Positions 46,055 to 53,106 of a DNA stretch of 64,000 bases are shown here, one piece after another. The position numbers and the translations under genes were made by a program. Origin of the DNA: an uncultured bacterium (GTDB lineage Bacteria; Actinomycetota; Coriobacteriia; Coriobacteriales; Coriobacteriaceae); NCBI GenBank assembly GCA_905214105.1, contig CAJMKK010000001.1, positions 496,001-560,000 of the forward strand, given 5' to 3'. The notes under the pieces were generated by a model. The model saw nothing but the letters and a program-made list of their open reading frames with translations. It ran no database searches and was not told the origin of the DNA. Each line of letters opens with the position of its first letter. Positions within the stretch are counted from its first letter, which is position 1.

Positions 46055-47400
46055 GTTTTGGAGTAGTGTCGATCTAACTGGTAATCAAACCCTTCGTGTT
46101 CCGCACTATCTCTTTGCGAAGTTTTGGAGTAGTGTCGATCTAACTGGTAATCAAACCCGTTTCTACGTATTTGATCAGCTCGGTATGTTTTGGAGTAGTG
46201 TCGATCTAACTGGTAATCAAACCATACGTGGATGGTTTAGCAGATGCCGGGTGTTTTGGAGTAGTGTCGATCTAACTGGTAATCAAACAAGCCGTGGTAC
46301 GCCCGCGTTCCCCGAGGCGTTTTGGAGTAGTGTCGATCTAACTGGTAATCAAACTGTCGAAATACTGTGCGACACCGCCGTTGGTTTTGGAGTAGTGTCG
46401 ATCTAACTGGTAATCAAACCCGCAAGCTGGGGAAGCACCTGTTCGACCGTTTTGGAGTAGTGTCGATCTAACTGGTAATCAAACCCTTCGACGGTCACTG
46501 GCTCGTAGTTGTTGTTTTGGAGTAGTGTCGATCTAACTGGTAATCAAACCGGAATCGACCTCACGCCGTACCTGCTGGGTTTTGGAGTAGTGTCGATCTA
46601 ACTGGTAATCAAACTGGGTGGCTTGCTGAAGATGGTACCGATTGTTTTGGAGTAGTGTCGATCTAACTGGTAATCAAACATACTGACTTGATGGTGTGTG
46701 AAATGCTTGTTTTGGAGCAGTGTCGATCTAACTGGTAATCAAATTCGTAGTCCGTCCGCGCACCGCAGTACAGGGTTTTGGAGCAGTGTCGATCTAACTG
46801 GTAATCAAACTATATTTGGTGATAACACTATCCATGTTAGTTTTGGAGCAGTGTCGATCTAACTGGTAATCAAACTTCCATTTACTCCATCTCCTTTGAC
46901 GCTTGGTTTTGGAGCAGTGTCGATCTAACTGGTAATCAAACGCGTAAAGTCCGTGAAGTTCAGCGGACCTGGTTTTGGAGCAGTGTCGATCTAACTGGTA
47001 ATCAAACTGAGAACACACGGCAGGTTCACCTGAAGCTGTTTTGGAGCAGTGTCGATCTAACTGGTAATCAAACAGACCATGTTCAACAAGGTCGATGCTG
47101 GTGTTTTGGAGCAGTGTCGATCTAACTGGTAATCAAACGCGCAGACGGCGCTCAACAACGCCGAGTAGTTTTGGAGCAGTGTCGATCTAACTGGTAATCA
47201 AACGGTATTGACGACGGTCACCGTCGACCCGCCGTTTTGGAGCAGTGTCGATCTAACTGGTAATCAAACGAACAGCGCGGACCAGATGGCGGCATTCTGG
47301 TTTTGGAGCAGTGTCGATCTAGCTGGTAATCAAACACGACGATTTTCTGGGAGGCTTCTGATGGGTTTTGGAGCAGTGTCGATCTCACTGGTAATCAGGC
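46055..47400 (+). CRISPR. CRISPR array, 21 repeats and 20 spacers
   Basis: Repeats are 36 bp, starting GTTTTGGAG(T/C)AGTGTCGATC and ending CTAACTGGTAATCAAAC. Spacers are 29 or 30 bp. Repeats begin at 46055, 46121, 46187, 46253, 46319, 46384, 46449, 46514, 46579, 46644 (all with GTAG) and 46709, 46775, 46840, 46906, 46972, 47038, 47103, 47168, 47234, 47300, 47365 (all with GCAG). Repeat 11 ends in T instead of C, repeat 20 has one A-to-G change, and the last repeat is degenerate at its end (CAGGC). The leader lies on the csn2 side, so the newest spacers are on the left. The 5' GTTTT orientation agrees with crRNA transcription on the plus strand. Confidence 0.98.
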
Positions 47401-47646
47401 GACTGTTCCTCTGCCATGTCGCGTCCTTTCCCGGACCGTGCGGTCCATCGGGCTGGCCGTGCGGCCAAGTCCCCTAGATGTGCGTTTCGGGCCGTGCGGC
47501 CCTGTCGCGCGGCAGTGTCCCACGGGCGTGAGATTTGGCTTGTTTGGCGTTTTTCGGCATGAAAAAAGCCGCACGTGGGCGGCCGTGCGCTATGATGAAA
47601 TTAGGCGGAAGCTGTTTGACTCACCTATTGAGACATGCAGTCCCGC
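47401..47646. other. Non-coding border between the array and the phage remnant
   Basis: GC-rich sequence with several CCGTGCGG/GGCCGTGCGG repeats at 47437-47510 and no credible open frame. It holds the minus-strand terminator at 47561-47583. Confidence 0.5.
47561..47583 (-). terminator. Terminator of the minus-strand phage fragment
   Basis: On the minus strand GCCGC pairs with GCGGC around a short loop and runs into TTTTTTCATGCCG. The same tail follows hairpins at 49403 and precedes the repeat at 50431. Confidence 0.6.
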
Positions 47647-48497
47647 CTATTTTTTTATCGTTTGGAGCGACCCGTCGTGCCTCAGCATCCGTACTTCAGC
47701 GATTCCATACCTCTTCATGTACTTGCGTATCCATGCTTCGGCTTGGCTGTCGGTGACCGACTTGTTCTCACTGACGTCAAAGACGGCGAACCGCACTCCG
47801 CTCTTGTTGACCACGGACTTTATGTGCGACTTGAACGTGTTCTCCGATTTCGACGTGTACACGGTCTTGATTTCGATGCCTGTGGACAGGTCGGCGCGGC
47901 TTACTGTCGTCTTCCCCTGTGCGTTCGCGTTCTTTAGGTGAACCTCGTCTTCCCAGAACTCAGTCTTGTAGCCCAGAGTCGCCAGCTTCTCTGCGGTTCT
48001 CCTCTCTCCGGGGTCTACCCTCCATCTCTTTGCCTTGTCACGCCTCACCACATCGCCCGTGAACGTTATGCCTTTATGCTCGCCGCCTGCGTATCAAGAC
48101 GGATCGCGTAGCTCTATCTCGGATGCGACGCGATTGTTGAGGTGGGCGGTGTACGCCTCCCCCCCCCCTCCTTGTTGCCGTGGCGCCTCACGAGCGCATT
48201 GCGTTCGTCCTCTGGCATTGCGTATCAGTCGGAGGCGATGCCGTCGCGCCCTCCGAGCGCGGTCAGGCAGTCGTTATACCTCTCGTACATCCCGTCAGGG
48301 TCGTACCCCTTGACCGTCGTCACTCCGTCGAAGCCGGGAACGATTCGGCAGTCGCAGTGCGCGTACGAGTGCTCAGCCGCCTCCTCGGTCTTGGCGTAGA
48401 AGCCAAACGATGCGAGCATGAGGCAGAATTCGCACGTCTCGCCGCGGGACGTGGACCAGGGTGACGGCAAGCGCTGGAGCAGGCTGCCCGAGGGCAT
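47647..48497 (-). pseudogene. Phage minor head protein, C-terminal half with nuclease-toxin domain, broken
   Basis: Read on the minus strand, 48450-48225 encodes GETCEFCLMLASFGFYA, HCDCRIVPGF and GYDPDGMYERY, the cysteine-rich end of phage minor capsid proteins (SPP1 gp7-like). The frame is broken by TGA at about 48227, a run of ten G (48159-48168) that shifts the frame, and a TGA at about 48104. Past these the reading resumes as MVRRDKAKRWRVDPGERRTA and runs to TAA near 47647. The last part contains DLSTGIEIKT, a D-x5-E-x-K arrangement like the PD-(D/E)XK-type CdiA C-terminal nucleases, and ends GSLQTIKK. Both TGA codons stand where TGG (Trp) would fit. The N-terminal part of the gene is missing. 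Confidence 0.7.
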
Positions 48498-49149
48498 GAC
48501 CTACGAGGAGTGGAAGGCCGGCAAGCCCGCGAACCGCACCATCTCAGAGTTCATGGACATGCCCGGCACCAAGTGCAAGCTGGACGTGGCCGGCGTATCC
48601 AGAACCGAGGCACGAAAGCGGCTCTCGCGGCAGCTCGAGGACTACGGCATACCGTCGAGCGGGTTCAGGAAGATGTCGGCGGGCGACCAGCAGAAGGTGC
48701 TGGACACGGCGCTTACGCGAAAGAAACCGACGGAAACGGAGCTCCGAAGGGCTAGCTGCAAGCCGGTGAACGAGGCCCTGTACAACTCGCAGAAGAACTA
48801 TGTTGAGAGACATGGCGGCTTGGTGATTAGGGGCGACGCCAGTTGGGAGGCTCATCTCGATAAGGAAAAGGTCGATGCGGCCGCCATCGGCGACACGATT
48901 ATCCTGCGCTCGGACGCGACGGCTTCGGAGGTGCTCGAGGAGGTGTTCCACTTCAGGCAGCAGCTGCGCGGCGATTGCTCCGACAAACCGGCGAGGGTAA
49001 TGAGGCTTCTTCGCGAGCGTGATGCGCAGAACTACCTGCTAGGCGTCGCGAAAAGATATAATATCCCTGAGCAAGAGACCGAACAGACCCGTTCCGCGCT
49101 CGCCGATTACATGAGGGACCTGAAGGAGGCCGGATACGATGAAGATTGA
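48418..49149 (+). pseudogene. Phage minor head protein, C-terminal fragment
   Basis: An open frame of about 243 codons without a credible start signal. It carries GDGKRWSRLPEGMTYEEWKA, the linker typical near the end of phage minor head proteins, then an unknown C-terminal domain (GDTIILRSDATASEVLEEV and HFRQQLRGD) that is probably a toxin or effector module. It begins inside the minus-strand fragment that carries the CEFC motif, so two phage pieces abut head to head near 48440. A small gene overlaps its 3' end. The N-terminal part is absent, so I mark it as truncated. Confidence 0.6.
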
Positions 49150-49336
49150 TGAGTGCACGGAAATCTCCCACATGACGCTCCTGGCACTTTCATCCGAGCT
49201 TCCGCGCTCAAACTGGCGCAGGGTCCTAATCGATGGGAAGGCTTACGACCCCATCCCCGTCATGGATATGGGCGAGCGGTACGTTGCCGTCGATGGGCAT
49301 CACGACCTCACCGGCAAGGAGATCCGCTTCGAGTAG
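49139..49336 (+). CDS. Small phage protein downstream of the minor head fragment
   Basis: A 65-residue protein (MKIDECTEISHMTLLALSSE to the end) whose ATG lies 11 bp inside the preceding frame, a sign of translational coupling. The sequence has a small beta-rich C terminus (RYVAVDGHHDLTGKEIRFE). Nothing identifies it. Its tight position after a toxin-like C-terminal module makes an immunity or chaperone role possible, but that is speculation. A terminator follows at 49403. Confidence 0.55.
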   Translation: MKIDECTEISHMTLLALSSELPRSNWRRVLIDGKAYDPIPVMDMGERYVAVDGHHDLTGKEIRFE

Positions 49337-49402
49337 CGACGCGCGGTTTACGGCGCTACTTCTCGCCGCCAACATCTGAATAGGCTTGAACCGAAGCAAA
49401 AG

Positions 49403-49430
49403 GCCCCGCCACGGCGGGGCTTTTTCATGC
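49403..49430 (+). terminator. Intrinsic terminator in the phage remnant
   Basis: GCCCCGCC pairs with GGCGGGGC around a 2-nt loop and runs into TTTTTCATGCC. Confidence 0.8.
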
Positions 49431-49474
49431 CGCGTGACCTTGGCCGGAACATCCTCCCGAACGAGGGAGGACTC

Positions 49475-49696
49475 ATGAACCCCATAACCGAATGCAACAG
49501 ATGTTCCGACTGCGCCATCAGGCTCGGCTTCGGCTTCACCCAGCCCGACGTGCTGATATGCACCGTGCGCGGCGACGAGGTGGGGCTGGGCGACGGCTGC
49601 ACCATGGGCATCCCCGGCGAGCCCGTGCAGGCCGTCGAGGCGTGCGAGGTGGACGTGTCCGGACGCGTCGGCTACGGGTGCGAGGTGCTGGGCTGA
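49475..49696 (+). CDS. Small Cys-rich phage protein
   Basis: A 73-residue protein preceded by GAGGGAGG. It has cysteines at CNRCSDC near the N terminus and three more further on, but no standard zinc-finger spacing. It overlaps the next gene by one base (TGATG), so both are translated together. I do not recognise the family. Similar small Cys-containing genes occur in phage head modules, and its pairing with a nuclease-like gene could mean an accessory role. Confidence 0.55.
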   Translation: MNPITECNRCSDCAIRLGFGFTQPDVLICTVRGDEVGLGDGCTMGIPGEPVQAVEACEVDVSGRVGYGCEVLG

Positions 49697-50388
49697 TGCC
49701 CGCACCGCGGAAGGCCGGCAAGGAGAAGTGGGACGCCGGGAACGACACGTGGACCGACCGAAACGGCGCCGTCACGGAGGGAATGAGCGTCAAGGGCGTG
49801 CTACTGAGGCTTCTCGGCGAGCAGTATGGGATCAACCTCCCTGGCTCTTGGGCGCGTGGAACGAAAGGTAAACCAATATTCGCATTGCCGTACGGTAGCG
49901 AGGTGTGGGAGGTGCTCACGGCGATGGGGGGGGATGGCGATGAGGCCGTTTTTTTGCCACAAGAAAGAGATATGGCCCCGGACGTCAGGACTTCCAGTGG
50001 GTACGCCGAGATAAAGACGCCAAGAAGCCTCAGGAAGATCACTGGCAGGCTGAAGCACGCTTCTGAACAGCTCGGTGCATATGGAAACCGGGATGGGGAT
50101 GTGTACTTGAGCCTGCTCAGGCTCAAGTCCGAGGAGCAGGTCGCTGTCGGGGTGGCCAAGAGGTTCGTAGACGATGGGACTATCAAGCGTCTTCACATCA
50201 TTCATGCCGACGGGACAATCGAGACCCTGAAAAAATGGACGCGGGCCTCGGTTCTTAACCAGGGTGCGCGTCCTTTTGAAGCATTTTATCACATCGGGGC
50301 GTGGCGGAATGGCAGACGCGCGTGCCTCAGGAGCACGTGGGCATCGCCCGTGCGGGTTCGAGTCCCGCCGCCCCGACCAAAACGTTGA
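49696..50388 (+). CDS. Phage-borne nuclease-toxin-like protein, 3' end runs into a tRNA
   Basis: The frame encodes 230 residues from the ATG at 49696. Residues about 90-130 contain MAPDVRTSSGYAEIKTPRSL, with Asp, Glu and Lys spaced as in CdiA C-terminal tRNase domains of the PD-(D/E)XK type. Near residue 178 DGTIETLKK matches the ending DGSLQTIKK of the minus-strand fragment, where that protein stops. Here the frame continues for 50 more residues straight through the tRNA gene at 50295-50379. One extra A in the AAAAAA run at 50230 would give an earlier stop, so the last 50 residues are probably not genuine. Expression and activity are unknown. Confidence 0.55.
   Translation: MPAPRKAGKEKWDAGNDTWTDRNGAVTEGMSVKGVLLRLLGEQYGINLPGSWARGTKGKPIFALPYGSEVWEVLTAMGGDGDEAVFLPQERDMAPDVRTSSGYAEIKTPRSLRKITGRLKHASEQLGAYGNRDGDVYLSLLRLKSEEQVAVGVAKRFVDDGTIKRLHIIHADGTIETLKKWTRASVLNQGARPFEAFYHIGAWRNGRRACLRSTWASPVRVRVPPPRPKR
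50295..50379 (+). tRNA. tRNA-Leu (anticodon CAG)
   Basis: An 85-nt gene with encoded CCA. The acceptor stem is CGGGGCG against CGCCCCG, with discriminator A. The anticodon stem CGTGC/GCACG holds the loop CTCAGGA, giving anticodon CAG. A long variable arm (TGGGC ATC GCCCG) is typical of leucine tRNAs, and the T arm is GCGGG TTCGAGT CCCGC. It lies between phage-derived frames, so it may be phage-borne or a host tRNA that served as an integration site. Confidence 0.93.
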
Positions 50389-50430
50389 ACCAGGCCATCC
50401 GCACGGGTGACCTTTTTCATGCCGAAAAGC

Positions 50431-50466
50431 GCCCCGCACGGGGCAAGACGATGCCCCGCACGGGGC
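50431..50466. repeat. Duplicated 14-bp palindrome before the scaffold fragment
   Basis: GCCCCGCACGGGGC occurs twice, at 50431-50444 and 50453-50466. Each copy can fold on itself. The upstream TTTTTCATGCCG at 50415-50426 is shared with other phage terminators here. Confidence 0.6.
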
Positions 50467-50481
50467 GGAAATGGAGGGAGC

Positions 50482-50676
50482 ATGGCCCAGGAGATCACGT
50501 CCACCGAGACCAAGTCGACCGAACCTGCACAGGGCAGAGACGCCGGTCAGGAGCCCGACTACAAGGCGCTCTACGAGAACGCGCTGAAGGAGTCGCGCAA
50601 AGACTCTCGCAGCCTCACGCAACATCGACCTCTCCGCGATGCCTTCTGGCTTGTTTCTGCTACCGATGCGTCCTAA
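50482..50676 (+). pseudogene. Truncated phage scaffold protein
   Basis: The ATG at 50482 follows GGAGGG. The first 40 or so residues (MAQEITSTETKSTEPAQGRD, then DYKALYENALKESRK) match the usual start of phage capsid scaffold proteins of the DUF4355 type: acidic and Thr/Glu-rich, then WKALYE-like helix. After about residue 42 the sequence changes (DSRSLTQHRPLRDAFW) and stops at 50676, where host DNA begins. This is the right boundary of the phage remnant. The expected coiled-coil body is missing. Confidence 0.6.
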
Positions 50677-51461
50677 AACAGGCAGCTCTCAACCAGCTCT
50701 TTACCGCGCAAGGCGTCGATCCACTCTCGTGGAATTGCGTCGATGCCGTATGCCGTGCCGGCGAGCGCACCTGCGACGGCTGCGGTGGTGTCGGTGTCGT
50801 CGCCCAGGTTGACGGCGGCAAGCACGCAATCTTCGTAGCTGTTAGTGTTGACGAAACACCAGGTGGCTGCTTTAAGCGTGTCGCGCACGAAGCCGCCAGA
50901 CCTGATTTCGTGCTCGGGCACGTCTTTCAGCTGGAGCACCCACGAGGGAAGCGCGTCGTTCATCACATCCCTCATTAGCTCGATAAATATGACGCATGCA
51001 TCGGTCGACGTTCTGTGGGCGTGCGTAATCGCGGAGACCTCGCAGATCTCGTCGTCTGTCGCATCGGTGAACGCCAGGGGAGCGATGCGCATGAGCGATC
51101 CGTTGCCGTTGTCGCGCTCGCCGGAGCCTCCTTTGCCGGTGTGCAAGGCGCGGGCGGTCGTGCCGCCATAATCGAAAACGCCGTCGATCGTATACTCGCC
51201 ACGGGCAATCCAGCTGACGAATTTGTCGCGCATGTCTGCGGTGTCGATGTGCCCAAGCTCTCTAATCGAGTCGCAGGTAGCAAGCGTCATGGACGTGTCA
51301 TCGCTCCAGGTGCCGGCGGGCTGCCCGTGCGTGCCGTAGCCGATCATGTCGGTGCATTCGAACGTGCCGCGAGGCATAAACTCGTATGGAACGCCCAGCG
51401 CGTCGCCGACGGCAAGCCCATAGATGCAATCGCGTAGTGTTGTTTTCGGTCTGTCTGTCAT
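50673..51461 (-). CDS. ADP-ribosylglycohydrolase-family protein
   Basis: A 262-residue all-helical enzyme. AGGAG precedes the ATG. The two-metal site is visible: GDALGVPYEF near residues 18-27, TWSDDTSM near residue 51, and the C-terminal GDDTDTTAAVAG. DraG-type enzymes remove ADP-ribose from proteins or hydrolyse related compounds; bacterial members also act on nucleoside or NAD-derived substrates, so the exact target is open. The gene ends exactly where the phage scaffold fragment stops. No DraT or ADP-ribosyltransferase is adjacent. Confidence 0.88.
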   Translation of the reverse strand: MTDRPKTTLRDCIYGLAVGDALGVPYEFMPRGTFECTDMIGYGTHGQPAGTWSDDTSMTLATCDSIRELGHIDTADMRDKFVSWIARGEYTIDGVFDYGGTTARALHTGKGGSGERDNGNGSLMRIAPLAFTDATDDEICEVSAITHAHRTSTDACVIFIELMRDVMNDALPSWVLQLKDVPEHEIRSGGFVRDTLKAATWCFVNTNSYEDCVLAAVNLGDDTDTTAAVAGALAGTAYGIDAIPREWIDALRGKELVESCLF

Positions 51462-51524
51462 GGAGCGCTCCTCTTATGTCGGGGGATATGAAACGCCGTC
51501 GGGGGTTTCGGTCGCAACGTGCTG

Positions 51525-52574
51525 CTATCCTTGCACTTCGCCATTAGACGCTTCGTTGATGGCGCGGTACTCGGCACTTAGCTCGCGCGCCAGCTCTTCC
51601 TTGCTTGGAAGATACGGCAGGTATTTGGCGGCAAACACTTGGTCGTTGTCTTCGGGCAGTGTGTACTCGACGATCGAATCGCTTTTGTCCGCGCAGAGCA
51701 CGATGCCTATGGGCGGATTGTCGCCTTCGTTCATGAGCTCGCGCGTGTAGTAGTTCACATACATTTGCATCTGGCCCAGGTCCTGATGCGTAAGGTCATC
51801 GGTCTTAAGGTCGATGAGCACGAAGCAGCGCATCAGATAGTTGTAAAAAACAAGGTCAATATAGAAATGGCGCCCATCAAAGGTGATGCGCTTTTGGCGC
51901 GCCTCGAAAGCGAAGCCACGGCCAAGCTCCAGCAGGAACTTCTGAAGATGCGTGATGAGCGCCTGCTCTAGATCGCTCTCGCGAAACGCAGTATCGTCCG
52001 AGAAACCTAAAAACTCCAGTACATATGGATCGCGGATGATATCCTCGGGGCGACGAGCTGGGGCGCTCTTTTGGATTTCCTGGGTGACAGCCTCCTTGTC
52101 CTTGCTGGCAAGTAGGCGCTCGCGGAACATGGTGTTGATCTGGCGTTCGAGCTGGCGCGTGCTCCAGCGAGAGTCGGCGCATTCGTTCATGTACCAGGTG
52201 CGAGCTTCGGGGTCAGGAATGCGTATTAACCTGCGGTAATGTGTCCAGCTCAATTCGGGACGCAGTGAGTCCCGAATTGGAAATGCAAGATAGAACTGAC
52301 GCATTTTGCGCAGCTCTCTTGCTTCAAAACCTTTACCAAAATCCTTGGTAAGTCTGATTGCGAGGGCCTTGAGCAGTGCCTCTCCATACTTGGCGCGCTC
52401 CTCTCCGCCCTGCTCATCAACAATGCTCTTGCCGATCTCCCAATACGCCTCAACCATCGCAAAGTTAACGGCGGTATAGGCCTTGTCGCGAGCGGCGTTG
52501 AGAATTGAGGAGACCTGCTTGTAAAAACCTTCGGGCACGATTGCCGATTCTCCACGGTTTACCAGTTCGCCCAT
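51525..52574 (-). CDS. DUF1016 / YhcG-family PD-(D/E)XK nuclease
   Basis: A 349-residue protein. I use the ATG at 52574; a GTG directly before it is also possible. The N-terminal DUF1016 domain (VEAYWEIGKSIVDEQGGEERA, LRKMRQFYLAFP and LSWTHYRRLIR) is followed by the nuclease domain at residues about 190-310, with FYIDLVFYNYLMRCFVLIDL followed by KTD giving the D...D-x-K core. YhcG is a widespread predicted nuclease, sometimes linked to restriction or mobile-element defence, and E. coli RpnA-like proteins share the fold. It stands alone near the phage remnant and CRISPR locus, so a defence role is possible but not shown. Confidence 0.88.
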   Translation of the reverse strand: MGELVNRGESAIVPEGFYKQVSSILNAARDKAYTAVNFAMVEAYWEIGKSIVDEQGGEERAKYGEALLKALAIRLTKDFGKGFEARELRKMRQFYLAFPIRDSLRPELSWTHYRRLIRIPDPEARTWYMNECADSRWSTRQLERQINTMFRERLLASKDKEAVTQEIQKSAPARRPEDIIRDPYVLEFLGFSDDTAFRESDLEQALITHLQKFLLELGRGFAFEARQKRITFDGRHFYIDLVFYNYLMRCFVLIDLKTDDLTHQDLGQMQMYVNYYTRELMNEGDNPPIGIVLCADKSDSIVEYTLPEDNDQVFAAKYLPYLPSKEELARELSAEYRAINEASNGEVQG

Positions 52575-52727
52575 CACTGTCGCCCCACTTTCCTCTTGTG
52601 GAATGCATCTTTATTGCATTTAGTTTAAAGCCTCGCGCGGACACGAATTGCTTTGCTGTCTGGCACCTTCGCATGGGAGCCTTGCGGTGACTAAAATGTG
52701 GCCATAGAGATAGTTTTAACGAGCCCT

Positions 52728-53012
52728 ATGGATTTGACGCGCATAGACAACAACACCTTGCTGTTTCAGGACAAGGGTTCGGGTAGGTTTAAAGACGTTA
52801 AGGTCTACCCCAACCGTATTGAGGTGCTCAAGAAGGGCACTTTCGGCGGCAAGCACACCGAGATTGTCTATCTTAAGGACATCACGGGGATCAACAGGAT
52901 CAAGGGCTGCGACGTTTTTCTGCGCAATCGATTGTTGACCGCTTGCGTCTTTAGCCTGAGTAGCCGTGCGAAGGCTCAGGAATTTGTGAACGCGCTGAAC
53001 ATGGTGATGTAG
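52728..53012 (+). CDS. Small PH-like domain protein
   Basis: A 94-residue protein if started at ATG 52728; a GTG at 52698 would add ten residues. Neither has a clear ribosome binding site. The pattern of short strands (NTLLFQDKGSGRFKDVKVYP, RIEVLKKGTFGGKHTEIVYL) closing with a helix (SRAKAQEFVNALNMVM) looks like a bacterial PH domain. Such domains bind lipids or proteins, with no known enzyme activity. It converges with the phospholipase gene. Confidence 0.6.
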   Translation: MDLTRIDNNTLLFQDKGSGRFKDVKVYPNRIEVLKKGTFGGKHTEIVYLKDITGINRIKGCDVFLRNRLLTACVFSLSSRAKAQEFVNALNMVM

Positions 53013-53043
53013 CCGATAGCGGCGTTCGGGCCAAGGTAAAAAT

Positions 53044-53079
53044 CGGGGGCACAGAACGGTGTTCTGCGCCCCCGATTGA
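53044..53079 (-). terminator. Intrinsic terminator of the phospholipase-like gene
   Basis: CGGGGGC and GCCCCCG, extended by an ACAGAAC/GTTCTG stem, form a hairpin at 53044-53074. Read on the minus strand it is followed by ATTTTTAC at 53043-53036, so it serves the minus-strand gene. Confidence 0.75.
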
Positions 53080-53106
53080 GTCGATGTGTCTAAAAGGCCG
53101 GCTTGC

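Noticed and set aside
46044-46406. Open frame crossing the first CRISPR repeats
   Set aside because: Its product is a periodic repeat of FWSSVDLTGNQT, which is just translated CRISPR repeat. The same holds for frames at 46794-47018 and 47208-47477.
48100-48235. Reassignment of TGA to tryptophan in the phage remnant
   Set aside because: TGG is used for Trp in the same fragment and in all neighbouring genes, TGA ends several chromosomal genes here (ruvC, ruvA), and a frameshift is also present. Decay is simpler.
47401-50676. Protospacers for the CRISPR spacers inside the phage remnant
   Set aside because: I compared a few spacers by eye with the remnant and saw no long match. A proper search on both strands is needed.
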